The notes under the pieces are model-generated. The model ran no database searches, was not told the origin of the DNA, and saw only the letters and a list, made by a program, of their open reading frames with translations. Of a stretch of 46,511 nt of DNA, positions 25,025-32,883 are shown one piece after another. Source of the DNA: JADFOJ01 sp041580235. GTDB taxonomy: Bacteria; Planctomycetota; Phycisphaerae; Phycisphaerales; SM1A02. The stretch is from assembly GCA_041580235.1 (NCBI GenBank), contig JBFGEG010000018.1, positions 1 to 46,511 on the forward strand, read 5' to 3'. How positions within the stretch are numbered: the first letter of the stretch is position 1; every line of letters begins with the position of its first letter. The position numbers were made by a program, and so were the translations under genes.

Positions 25025-25654
25025 ATGGCCGCGAAGCGCAAGTCCATCCTGTTGACGCTGATCAGGTCTGGCGAGACCACGTGGGATGCCGAGGACCGGC
25101 TGCACGGACGCAGCGAGCTGCCGCTGAGCATCGACGGTCGCGCCGCGGTCACGCACGATGTCACCGCCCTGGCCGGCAGGTCGATCCCCGCCGTGTACCA
25201 CCCGCCCGATGACGCGGCCGACGAGACCGCCCAGCTCGCAGCGGCCGTGGTGGGGGCCAAGACCAAGTCCGTGTCGGGGCTGGCCGATGCGGACCTCGGC
25301 GTGCTCGAGGGCATCACCACCCAGGACTTCGCCGAGCGGTTTGCCAAGCGGTACAAGCAATGGCAGGACGACCCGCTGTCGCTGTCACCGCCCGAAGGCG
25401 AGGACCTGTCCGACGCGCGAGCGCGGATCTTCACCACCGTCGCCAAGCTCTTGCGGCGGCCCCGCGGCGACGAGGTGGTCGTCGTCCTGCACGCCCTGGG
25501 GCTCGGTCTGCTGCGGTGCTGGCTCGCCGACCGGCCGCCCGCCGACCTGTGGACCATGGTCAGGGACCGCCCCCGGGTGGAGCGGTACGTGCTGTCCCCG
25601 GACATGGCCAATGTCCTGGCCGAGGTCGCAAGCTCCCAGTACACCCACAGCTAG
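25025..25654 (+). CDS. Histidine phosphatase-family protein lacking the catalytic histidine
   Basis: Protein of 209 residues with the phosphoglycerate mutase/phosphatase fold. The family starts with RHGE; here it reads IRSGETTWDAEDRLHG, so the phosphate-accepting histidine is Ser15. The arginine before the ETA motif is also replaced (HPPDDAADETAQ). The second histidine (His156 in VVVLHALGLG) and the LGVLEGI acidic region remain. It is therefore unlikely to work as a normal phosphatase and may bind a ligand or act as a pseudoenzyme. The Ser codon is TCT, two changes away from a His codon, so a single read error is not the cause. It starts immediately after rpe. Confidence 0.85.
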   Translation: MAAKRKSILLTLIRSGETTWDAEDRLHGRSELPLSIDGRAAVTHDVTALAGRSIPAVYHPPDDAADETAQLAAAVVGAKTKSVSGLADADLGVLEGITTQDFAERFAKRYKQWQDDPLSLSPPEGEDLSDARARIFTTVAKLLRRPRGDEVVVVLHALGLGLLRCWLADRPPADLWTMVRDRPRVERYVLSPDMANVLAEVASSQYTHS

Positions 25655-25866
25655 AGGGCCGTGCCGGGGAGAGTCCCGCGGCTCCGGGCTCCAAAAACTG
25701 GTGCCTCGCCCCGATTTCCCCGAAAAACCTGTATGACCCGCCGCGTGAGACGGGTCCTGAGAGGTGTCCTACGATCGGGCTCGCGTCCGGCCGGCCGGCT
25801 GGACCGGGCCGCGTGGATCGGGGACCATGCAGGCCACGTCCGGGGGACGCTTCGACCCGCCCGATC

Positions 25867-26718
25867 ATGACACAGGTTCCGAACCGTTCCTGGGCCGACA
25901 GTCCCGAGCTTGCCCCCAAGGGCAAGAAGGCCGTTCCCGAGGGTCTGTGGATCCGCTGTCCCCGCTGCGCGGCGATGCTGTTCCGCAAGTCGGTCGAGAA
26001 CAACCTGTGGGTGTGCCCCGAGTGCCGATACCACTTCCGGATCTCGGCCGAGCGCCGCATCGCCCAGCTCACCGACCCCGGCAGCTTCGAGCCCTTCAAC
26101 GAGCGCATGACGCCGGTGGACCCGCTCAACTTCGTCGACCTGCGACCGTACACCGAGCGGCTTCAGCGGGCGCAGAAGATGACCGGCCAGAACGACGGCG
26201 TGCAGACGGGCAGCGCCTTCATCAAGGGCCGCAAGGTCGTCCTCGCCGCCATGAACTTCGAGTTCCTCGGCGGCTCCATGGGTTCCGTCGTCGGCGAGAA
26301 GATCACCCAGGCCATACTCGAGGCGGCGGACAGCGACCTGCCGCTGGTGGTCGTGAGCTGCTCCGGCGGCGCCCGCATGATGGAGTCCGGCTTCTCGCTC
26401 ATGCAGATGGCCAAGACCTCCGCCGCACTGGCGCGGTTCGATGATCAGGGGGGGCTGTTCATCTCGGTGCTCACCGACCCCACCACAGGAGGCGTGACCG
26501 CGAGCTTTGCCATGCTCGGCGACGTGATCCTGGCCGAGCCCGAGGCGCTCATCGGTTTTGCCGGGCCGCGGGTCATCGAGCAGACGATCCGCCAGGAGCT
26601 GCCCGAGGGGTTCCAGAGGGCCGAGTTCCTGCTTGAGTGCGGCTTCATCGACCGGGTCGTGCCCCGCAGCGAGTTGCGGAGCGAGATCAGTCGCATCATC
26701 GACTATGCCGGCAAGTGA
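25867..26718 (+). CDS. accD: Acetyl-CoA carboxylase carboxyltransferase subunit beta
   Basis: Subunit of the enzyme that makes malonyl-CoA for fatty acid synthesis; it pairs with AccA, which is not in the window. The 283-residue protein has the zinc ribbon Cys31, Cys34, Cys50 and Cys53 (CPRC and CPEC) and then the crotonase-like carboxyltransferase domain with SGGARMMESG, TDPTTGGVTASFAMLGD and GFAGPRVIEQTI. The ATG at 25867 is chosen because the ribbon starts shortly after it; there is no clear ribosome-binding site. The 212 bases upstream hold no gene or strong promoter that I can see. Its end overlaps lnt by 14 bases. Confidence 0.95.
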   Translation: MTQVPNRSWADSPELAPKGKKAVPEGLWIRCPRCAAMLFRKSVENNLWVCPECRYHFRISAERRIAQLTDPGSFEPFNERMTPVDPLNFVDLRPYTERLQRAQKMTGQNDGVQTGSAFIKGRKVVLAAMNFEFLGGSMGSVVGEKITQAILEAADSDLPLVVVSCSGGARMMESGFSLMQMAKTSAALARFDDQGGLFISVLTDPTTGGVTASFAMLGDVILAEPEALIGFAGPRVIEQTIRQELPEGFQRAEFLLECGFIDRVVPRSELRSEISRIIDYAGK

Positions 26719-28390
26719 ACCGCCCGCGGCCGCATCGCCGCGCCGCGAGCTGCTTGCGATCGCCGCCCTCGCGGCGGCGCACGCGGTGCTCTTCGCCGCG
26801 GCGTATCCCCGGCTCAACCTGTGGCCGCTGACCTTCGTCTCGGTCGTGCCGCTGGCGCGGCTCGCCCTCTCGGCCGCCCCGATCCGGGCGGTCATGGTGG
26901 CGGTCTTCGTGACACAGCTGGTCATGTGGCTGTGGCTGCAGCGGTGGCTCACCGCGGTGACGGTCGCCGGGTACCCCGCCCTGTGCGTCTACCTCTCGCT
27001 GTTTGCCGTGGGCTTCGTCTGGGTGCTGCGTCTGGTCCACGACGACCGGCGGCTGGCCCGTCTCCCCGCAACGCTGCTCGTTCCCGTGATCTGGGTCGGG
27101 CTGGAGTGCCTCCGGGGCGAGCTGCTGTTCGACGGCTACCCGTGGTTTCTCGCCGCCCACCCCGCCGTCCAGTGGCCGCCGCTCACGCAGTCGGCGGACC
27201 TGCTGGGAACCTACGTCGTGAGCTTTCTGGTCGTGATGGTGGCGGGACTCGTGGTCGACGCCCTTCGACTCCGGCGCGGCACGCTGCCGCTGCGGACGCT
27301 GCTGGCGGCCGTCGCCGCCACCATCGCCGTTCACGGCGCCAACCTTCTCTACGGTGCCTGGCGGATCGCGGCGGCCCCCGACGAGCCGGGCCCGGTCGTT
27401 CTGGCCGTCCAGACCAACCACCCCCAGGACAACAAGAAGGTCTGGACGGTCGATCAGCAGGCGACGGACCTCGCGTCGTTCATCGAGCTGACCGAGCAGG
27501 CTGCGGCTGCGGTTGACACCAGTCCCGACCTCGTCATCTGGCCCGAAACGATGTTCCCCGGATTCGGCCTGGAACCGGAGACCATCCGGTGGCTGACCGA
27601 GTTCGGCTTCAACGAGGCGGCGCTGTTCCGCGACGCCCTGACGGGGCTCGCCGAGCGTCTCGGCACGCCGATGCTCGTGGGTTCGCCGTCGTACCTTGGC
27701 CTGGAGGTCGACCAGGGGCAGCTGCGCTGGGACCGCCACTTCAACTCGGTGTATCTCGTCACGGGGGCGCCGCCCTACCAGCGGTATGACAAGTTCTTTC
27801 TCACGCCCTTCGGCGAGACCATGCCGTACATCTCGGCCTGGCCGTGGCTCGAGCGGAAGCTGCTGGCGCTCGGCGCCACCGGGATGAGCTTCAATCTCGA
27901 CTCCAGCTCCGATCTCACGCGTCTGGAGCTTCCCGACGATCTCACCGTGGCCACCCCGATCTGCTTCGAGGACACCGTGGGCCGCGTGTGCCGGGCCATG
28001 ATCTACGACGCCGGGCGCAAGCGGGTGGACATCCTCGTGAACGTGTCCAATGACGGGTGGTTCGCGGCCCACGACGCCGGGCGGTGGCAGCACCTGCAGA
28101 TTGCGCGTTTCCGCTGCATCGAGAACCGCGTGCCCCTCGTGCGGTCGGTGAACACGGGCGTGACCGCGGCCGTGGACTCGTCGGGACGCCTCATCAGCCC
28201 CCTGCACGTCACGGGACACGGTCGAAACGTCCGGGTTCGCCACTCGGGCTGGCTTGCGGCCGAACTCCCGCTCGATTCACGCAGTACGGTGTACGGGCGT
28301 CTCGGCGACGTGTGGGCCTGGGCGTGCCTGGCGGCAGCGATCGGACTCCTGGCGTCGGCGATCGTCTACCGCCGATGGGGAAAGAGATGA
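26705..28390 (+). CDS. lnt: Apolipoprotein N-acyltransferase
   Basis: Inner-membrane enzyme that adds the third acyl chain to the N-terminal cysteine of lipoproteins. The 561-residue protein has six to seven membrane segments in its first 215 residues, then a nitrilase-type domain. That domain carries the catalytic triad Glu281 (VIWPETMFPG), Lys363 (RYDKFFLTPFGE) and Cys420 (TPICFEDTV), with NVSNDGWF nearby. A last membrane segment ends in a basic tail. The start overlaps accD by 14 bases. Its stop overlaps the start of a lipoprotein gene (ATGA), a fitting neighbour. The many lipoproteins here are its likely substrates. Confidence 0.95.
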   Translation: MPASEPPAAASPRRELLAIAALAAAHAVLFAAAYPRLNLWPLTFVSVVPLARLALSAAPIRAVMVAVFVTQLVMWLWLQRWLTAVTVAGYPALCVYLSLFAVGFVWVLRLVHDDRRLARLPATLLVPVIWVGLECLRGELLFDGYPWFLAAHPAVQWPPLTQSADLLGTYVVSFLVVMVAGLVVDALRLRRGTLPLRTLLAAVAATIAVHGANLLYGAWRIAAAPDEPGPVVLAVQTNHPQDNKKVWTVDQQATDLASFIELTEQAAAAVDTSPDLVIWPETMFPGFGLEPETIRWLTEFGFNEAALFRDALTGLAERLGTPMLVGSPSYLGLEVDQGQLRWDRHFNSVYLVTGAPPYQRYDKFFLTPFGETMPYISAWPWLERKLLALGATGMSFNLDSSSDLTRLELPDDLTVATPICFEDTVGRVCRAMIYDAGRKRVDILVNVSNDGWFAAHDAGRWQHLQIARFRCIENRVPLVRSVNTGVTAAVDSSGRLISPLHVTGHGRNVRVRHSGWLAAELPLDSRSTVYGRLGDVWAWACLAAAIGLLASAIVYRRWGKR

Positions 28391-29484
28391 GATTCCTTAC
28401 TTCGTGCCTTCGTGCCTTCGTGCCTTCGTGCCTTCTTCTCGGCTGCGGGATGGCCGAGACGGGCGAGCCTTGGAGCACCAAGTCGCAGTCACGGCTCACC
28501 GGCCAGCTCGAGACCCCGCCCACGCTCCACGTCGAGCCGTCCCGGGAGCCGGTGGAGTCCGCGGCGCTCAACGAGACGGCGCTCGCCCTGCTGCTGCAGG
28601 CCGCGGCGTCCAACAACGCCCTGCTCCGGGCCAACGCACTGGAGGGCATGCAGTACGCACCGGAGAACCTCGAGCCGCTGGTCGCACGCGGCGTGGTCGA
28701 TCCGAATCGCGGCGTCCGCTTCGTGGCGGCCATGACCATCGGCGAGTTCGGAATGCAGCAGATGGCCGACCAGCTGGAGCCTCTGCTGGACGACGAGTCC
28801 AGGTCCGTCCAGGCCGCCGCAATCTTCGGTCTCAAGGCGTGCGGCCGGCCCGCCGACCTGTCGCCGCTGGCGTCGATGATCGTCAGCGACGATCCGGAGG
28901 TCCGGGGCAATGCGGCGATGGTCCTCGGCGAGCTGGGCAACCCTTCGGCCGTGCCCATGATCCGGCGGGCGGTCGGGCGGGGCATGAAACGCGTCTCGGC
29001 GGCCCGCGTGAAGATGGTGGATCTTCAGCTGGCCGAGGCGTTGGTGAAGCTGGGCGAGGAGCGGGAGATCGAGGTCATCCGTGCCGCCCTCTTCTCGGCG
29101 CCGGAGCAGGGGGAGATCACCGCCCTGGCCTGCATGATCTGCGGCCGCCTCAACGACGAGCGGGCAGGTCCCAACCTGGTGCGTCTGGCCCTGCAGACGG
29201 GGCAGTTTCAGCAGCCGGCCGAGATCCGCATGGCCGCCGTGTGGGCTCTCGCCCACATCTCACCCGCGGAGGCGTCGATCGAGGTCCCCATGAGCTTCGT
29301 GACGAGTCCCCAGTTCCAGCTGCGGCTCCAGGCGGCCCTCACACTGGGGGAAATCGGCGATCCAGCGTCTCTCGCCACGCTGGGCACCATGATGGGCGAT
29401 GACAACCCCCTCGTGCAGGTCGCCGCGGCGTCCGCGGTGCTGCAGATTCAGAACCCGAGGGCGAGTCGTCGCAACCGTTTCTAA
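28387..29484 (+). CDS. HEAT-repeat lipoprotein
   Basis: Lipoprotein of 365 residues. The signal peptide MRFLTSCLRAFVPSCLLLGC ends in the lipobox LLGC with Cys20, and residues 5-15 are encoded by a tandem DNA repeat. From about residue 55 the protein is a run of HEAT-like helix pairs, for example VRFVAAMTIGEFG, VQAAAIFGLKACG, VRGNAAMVLGELG and LRLQAALTLGEIG. This gives an elongated scaffold for protein binding in the periplasm or on the outer membrane. The partner is unknown. Its ATG overlaps the lnt stop codon, so translation is probably coupled. Confidence 0.88.
   Translation: MRFLTSCLRAFVPSCLLLGCGMAETGEPWSTKSQSRLTGQLETPPTLHVEPSREPVESAALNETALALLLQAAASNNALLRANALEGMQYAPENLEPLVARGVVDPNRGVRFVAAMTIGEFGMQQMADQLEPLLDDESRSVQAAAIFGLKACGRPADLSPLASMIVSDDPEVRGNAAMVLGELGNPSAVPMIRRAVGRGMKRVSAARVKMVDLQLAEALVKLGEEREIEVIRAALFSAPEQGEITALACMICGRLNDERAGPNLVRLALQTGQFQQPAEIRMAAVWALAHISPAEASIEVPMSFVTSPQFQLRLQAALTLGEIGDPASLATLGTMMGDDNPLVQVAAASAVLQIQNPRASRRNRF
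28400..28431 (+). repeat. Four perfect tandem CTTCGTGC units inside a coding sequence
   Basis: Units at 28400, 28408, 28416 and 28424 are identical, and a partial unit follows. The complement, GCACGAAG, is the same repeat family as the array at 1579-1614 (GCACGGAG). Here the repeat encodes the hydrophobic core of the lipoprotein signal peptide. Confidence 0.9.
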
Positions 29485-29486
29485 TA

Positions 29487-29515
29487 TTGACACGAATGAT
29501 GCGTAAGGGTAGAAG
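29487..29515 (+). promoter_or_regulatory. Sigma-70-like promoter for the cell-shape locus
   Basis: TTGACA at 29487-29492, a 17-base spacer and TAGAAG at 29510-29515 form the best housekeeping-type promoter in the window. It starts three bases after the lipoprotein stop codon and would leave a leader of about 180 bases before the MreC-like gene. Confidence 0.55.
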
Positions 29516-29546
29516 AAAGGCGTTGTCGGTCTTTGTTGGTGCATGA

Positions 29547-29595
29547 GGCCGGCCCCTTGATTCCCGCGGATTGCCAAGCAGTGCCAAGGCCGGCC
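29547..29595 (+). other. Inverted repeats in the untranslated leader
   Basis: GGCCGGCC at 29547-29554 can pair with GGCCGGCC at 29588-29595, extended by TTG/CAA after a two-base bulge. A second pair, ATTGCC (29570) and GGCAAT (29606), would be mutually exclusive with part of the first. No T-run follows, so this looks like a structured 5' leader rather than a terminator. Confidence 0.4.
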
Positions 29596-29703
29596 GCCCC
29601 TCGAAGGCAATGCCAGAGCCGGGTGCGGGGGGTAGATCGTATGGGGCCATGTGATCGGCGGTGGACCTGAATTGCTCCGCGGGAGGCGGCGAGGAGTCTA
29701 CAA

Positions 29704-30588
29704 GTGCATGTTCTGACCAAGATATTCATCGTGCTGGTGTCGCTGCTGGCGGTGCTGCTCGTGCCCCTGATCGTGGTGTACGCGCACAACGAGGACAGCT
29801 ACAAGTCCAAGTACGAGGCGGCCTCGCTGCAGTCGGCGGCCGCGAATCAGATCCTCTCCTCCGCCCAGGTGGCCCATTCGCAGCGTGAGGCGGAGCTGGA
29901 GCTGCAGATCCGTGATCTCATGTCGGAGAACGACTCGCTGGCGCGGGAGCGGGAAAGCGCCGCTGCGGACATCCGGCGGCTTCAGATCGACCTCGCCGAG
30001 GCCCGCAGCCAGCAGGCGGGCGTCCGGGCCGATCTCGCCACGATCTCGTCGGCGGTCGCCGCCGGCCAGGACGTCAACGCCAGCCTCCTCGAAGAGGTTC
30101 GTGCGATGCGATCCGAGGCGCTGTCCGCCGAGCGACGCGTCGTCGAGCTCGACGAGGCGCTCCGCGACCTGTCCGGACAACTCGAGTCGGCGATGGCAGC
30201 CCGGCGCGCGATGCAGGAGGAGCTCGAGCAGCTCAAGCAGGAGCATGCCCGCGCCCTGGAGTCGATGGGGGCGTACGTCGAGAAGTTCGGCCGGCTGGAC
30301 GTGCAGCTCGCCGCCTCAACCACGCCGACCGTCGATCTCGACGCGACGGTGACCACCGTCCGCCGCGGTCGGGAGCAGACGCTCGCCGAGATCAACGCGG
30401 GCTCGCGAGACGGCGTCCGCCAGGGCTGGGTGATGATGATCGGGCGGTCCGGGAGCTTCCTGGGCAACCTGCGGATCATCGCCGTCGACATCAACCACGC
30501 GACGGGCGTGGTGGAGCTCGAAGACCCCTATGGCCGAGGCCAGGTGGAGGCGGGTGACCGCGTCTACGCCCGCCGCGGGCGTGGGTGA
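29704..30588 (+). CDS. Membrane-anchored coiled-coil protein with a MreC-like C-terminal motif
   Basis: Protein of 294 residues with one N-terminal membrane helix (about 7-27) and a long heptad-rich coiled coil (32-205). The small C-terminal domain contains INAGSRDGVRQGW at 230-242. The MreC encoded downstream has INAGRRHGVNPG in the matching place, and MreC proteins share the same order of membrane helix, coiled coil and beta domain. I therefore read it as a MreC-like paralogue with an enlarged coil; its partner is unknown. The GTG start has GAGGAG seven bases upstream. It is the first gene after the proposed promoter and is followed 17 bases later by a small membrane protein gene. Confidence 0.75.
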   Translation: MHVLTKIFIVLVSLLAVLLVPLIVVYAHNEDSYKSKYEAASLQSAAANQILSSAQVAHSQREAELELQIRDLMSENDSLARERESAAADIRRLQIDLAEARSQQAGVRADLATISSAVAAGQDVNASLLEEVRAMRSEALSAERRVVELDEALRDLSGQLESAMAARRAMQEELEQLKQEHARALESMGAYVEKFGRLDVQLAASTTPTVDLDATVTTVRRGREQTLAEINAGSRDGVRQGWVMMIGRSGSFLGNLRIIAVDINHATGVVELEDPYGRGQVEAGDRVYARRGRG

Positions 30589-30605
30589 GCCCAGGAGGGA
30601 CCGTC

Positions 30606-30782
30606 ATGAGCCAGTTCAATGCCCCAGTCCGGCGAAGCGGAGGCGAGATCGACGTTTATTCGGGAATCCTCGGCGCGGCCTTCCTTGTCCTGGTGGCCGG
30701 TGTTATCCTCCTGGCGACCAACAACATCAAGCACTCAGCGACGGACAACCAGCCCGGCGGCGTATTCAAACTTGTCAACTAA
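30606..30782 (+). CDS. 58-residue single-pass membrane protein in the mre locus
   Basis: Small protein with a polar N-terminus, one membrane helix (about 20-40, GILGAAFLVLVAGVILLAT) and a short polar tail. AGGAGGGA at 30593-30600, five bases before the ATG, is a very strong ribosome-binding site and argues that the gene is real. I recognise no family. Its place between the MreC-like gene and mreB suggests an envelope or cell-shape role. Confidence 0.75.
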   Translation: MSQFNAPVRRSGGEIDVYSGILGAAFLVLVAGVILLATNNIKHSATDNQPGGVFKLVN

Positions 30783-30814
30783 GCGAAGATCCACGGATGG
30801 ATGTATATGAAAGT

Positions 30815-30832
30815 GACGGGCCTCGGCCCGTC
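30815..30832 (+). terminator. Hairpin in the 157-base gap before mreB
   Basis: GACGGGC (30815-30821), loop CTCG and GCCCGTC (30826-30832) form a perfect seven-pair stem. No T-run follows, so termination would be weak or need Rho; it may also stabilise an mRNA end. The rest of the gap shows no clear promoter. Confidence 0.35.
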
Positions 30833-30939
30833 GCGTCTGCTGTTGGCTTATCATGCCCGCGCCTGCCCGGCCCGCGCCGAGCCCGGCGCGATCTGGCACG
30901 CTCGACCGTTGGCGACCCTCACCTTAACGGAGCATTACC

Positions 30940-31995
30940 GTGGTGATGTGGGACTCCCTTCTCGGTTGGTTCAGCGTTGACATGGGGATCGATCTGGGGA
31001 CGTGCAACACCCTGGTGTGTGTGCGGTCCGAGGGGATCGTGCTCAACGAGCCCTCCGTGGTTGCCGTCAAGCGCGGGACCAACCGCGTCCTCAACAACGG
31101 CAACGCCGTCGGCTGGTCGGCCAAGGAGATGCTCGGCAAGACACCCGGCTCGATCAGCGCCATCCGTCCGCTCAAGGACGGCGTGATCAGCGACTTCGAG
31201 ATCACCGAGGCCATGCTCAGCTACTTCATCCGAAAGGTGAACGGGCGGAGCCGTGTCCTGGGTCCGCGGGTCGTCATCGCCGTGCCGTCGGGAATCACCG
31301 CGGTCGAGAAGCGGGCCGTGCTGGATTCGGCGGAGCGGGCGGGGGCCCGACGCGTCTACCTCGTCGAGGAGCCAATGGCGGCCGGGATCGGCGCCGGTCT
31401 GCCCATCGTCGAGCCGACGGCCTCGATGATCGTGGATATCGGGGGCGGCACGACCGAGGTCGCCATCATGTCGCTCGCGGACATCGCCTCGTGCGAGTCC
31501 ATCCGCGTCGCGGGCGACGACATGGACGAGTCGATCATCAATCACATGAAGAAGACCTACAACCTCACGATCGGCGAGCAGACGGCCGAACGGATCAAGA
31601 TCGAGATCGGCTCCGCGGCGCCCGTCGACGAGCCGCAGTCGATGGATGTGCGCGGCCGTGACAACGTGTCCGGACTGCCGCGTAAGACCGTGGTGACCAG
31701 CGACGAGGTTCGCGAAGCTCTGCAGGAGCCGTGCTCCTCGATCATCGAGACGGTGATGAGGACGCTGGAGCGGGCCGAGCCCGAGCTGGCGGCGGACCTC
31801 GTGGATAACGGCATCACGCTCGTGGGCGGAGGGGCGCTGCTTCGCGGCATCGATGTGCTGCTGTCCAATGCCACCGGTCTCGACGTCCGCGTCGCCGAGG
31901 AGCCGATGACCGCCGTCGCCCGCGGGACCAGCATTTACCTGGAAAACCTCGCGGAGTGGAAGGCGACGATGGAGTCGGATCTGGACGACTTCTAG
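30940..31995 (+). CDS. mreB: Rod shape-determining protein MreB
   Basis: Actin-like protein that forms membrane-bound filaments and steers sidewall peptidoglycan synthesis. The 351-residue protein has an N-terminal amphipathic stretch with tryptophans (MWDSLLGWF) and the phosphate 1 loop GIDLGTCNT. It also has the phosphate 2 loop MIVDIGGGTTEVA, EEPMAAGIGAGLP, GEQTAERIKIEIGSA and the adenosine motif LVGGGALLRGI. GTG 30940 has CGGAG seven bases upstream; GTG 30943 and ATG 30946 are close alternatives. The mreC gene starts nine bases downstream. Confidence 0.96.
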   Translation: MVMWDSLLGWFSVDMGIDLGTCNTLVCVRSEGIVLNEPSVVAVKRGTNRVLNNGNAVGWSAKEMLGKTPGSISAIRPLKDGVISDFEITEAMLSYFIRKVNGRSRVLGPRVVIAVPSGITAVEKRAVLDSAERAGARRVYLVEEPMAAGIGAGLPIVEPTASMIVDIGGGTTEVAIMSLADIASCESIRVAGDDMDESIINHMKKTYNLTIGEQTAERIKIEIGSAAPVDEPQSMDVRGRDNVSGLPRKTVVTSDEVREALQEPCSSIIETVMRTLERAEPELAADLVDNGITLVGGGALLRGIDVLLSNATGLDVRVAEEPMTAVARGTSIYLENLAEWKATMESDLDDF

Positions 31996-32004
31996 CGCGG
32001 AGTC

Positions 32005-32883
32005 ATGTCCCGATTCGTCCCCCGTTCACAGCGCGCATTGCCCATTGCGGTCGGCGTCACGGCCGTCTGTGCCCTGCTGCCGGCGGGATGGCTGCCCTGG
32101 ACGGCGGTCCTCGCCGAGATCGTCAGCGTGCCCGTCCAGCCGCTGGGCGACGTGGCGGGGCGGATCAGCGGATGGCTTCGGCCCGTTCCCGGAGACGCCG
32201 GCGAGTCGCAGGCCCTGCGTCAGCGCGACGAGGAGATGGAGACGACCCGGGCCCTGCTGCACGCGGCACGGCTGCGGATCGAGGCGCTGCTCGAGGAGAT
32301 CGAGGCCCTCCAGGAGGCCCGCCGCTTTCATCCCGGCATCGAGATGACGCCGCTGTACGCCCGTGTGACGGGCAAGCCCCCGGACCGCAGCTCGGGCCCG
32401 GTCCGCATCAACGCGGGCCGCCGCCACGGCGTGAACCCCGGCGCCGTCGCCGTCTACCGGGGGGGCCACCTGGTCGGACGCGTCGCCGAGAACGTGTCGC
32501 GGCTGAGCAGCCGCGTCGTGCCCATCACCGACCCGTCGATGGGGCTCGTGGAGGCGATGATCCTGCCGGCCGGCGATCCCGTCGCCGATCTCGAAACGGC
32601 GCCGCGGATTCAGCTGGTGGCCGACAGCACCGGGAGGCTGACCGGTGATCTCGACCGTGAGATCGAGGTCCGGCCGGGCGACATCGTCCGACTCGCCGAT
32701 CCGGCGTGGCCCCGCAGCGCCCAGGGGCTCATCATCGGGACGGTCGAATCAATAGAGCCCAACGACCTCCAACCGCTGCGGGCTTCGATCACGGTGCGCC
32801 CTCGCTACCAGCCGCAGGGTCTGAGCAATCTCACGTTGATCGTCGAGCACTTCGATCAGCAGGTGGGAGACGGTGAGCCGTGA
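32005..32883 (+). CDS. mreC: Rod shape-determining protein MreC
   Basis: Periplasmic scaffold anchored in the inner membrane that links MreB to the wall-synthesis machinery. The 292-residue protein has a membrane segment near 11-33, a coiled coil at about 68-105 and a double beta-barrel region starting at LYARVTGKPPDRSSGPVRIN. The INAGRRHGVNPG motif, the GGHLVGRVAENVS strand pair and the RPGDIVRL loop are typical. It lies between mreB and mreD, and its stop overlaps the mreD start by four bases. Confidence 0.92.
   Translation: MSRFVPRSQRALPIAVGVTAVCALLPAGWLPWTAVLAEIVSVPVQPLGDVAGRISGWLRPVPGDAGESQALRQRDEEMETTRALLHAARLRIEALLEEIEALQEARRFHPGIEMTPLYARVTGKPPDRSSGPVRINAGRRHGVNPGAVAVYRGGHLVGRVAENVSRLSSRVVPITDPSMGLVEAMILPAGDPVADLETAPRIQLVADSTGRLTGDLDREIEVRPGDIVRLADPAWPRSAQGLIIGTVESIEPNDLQPLRASITVRPRYQPQGLSNLTLIVEHFDQQVGDGEP

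Noticed and set aside
25655..25866. The 212-base gap before accD as a small gene or riboswitch
   Set aside because: No frame with a ribosome-binding site, no conserved RNA motif and no convincing promoter or hairpin could be recognised.
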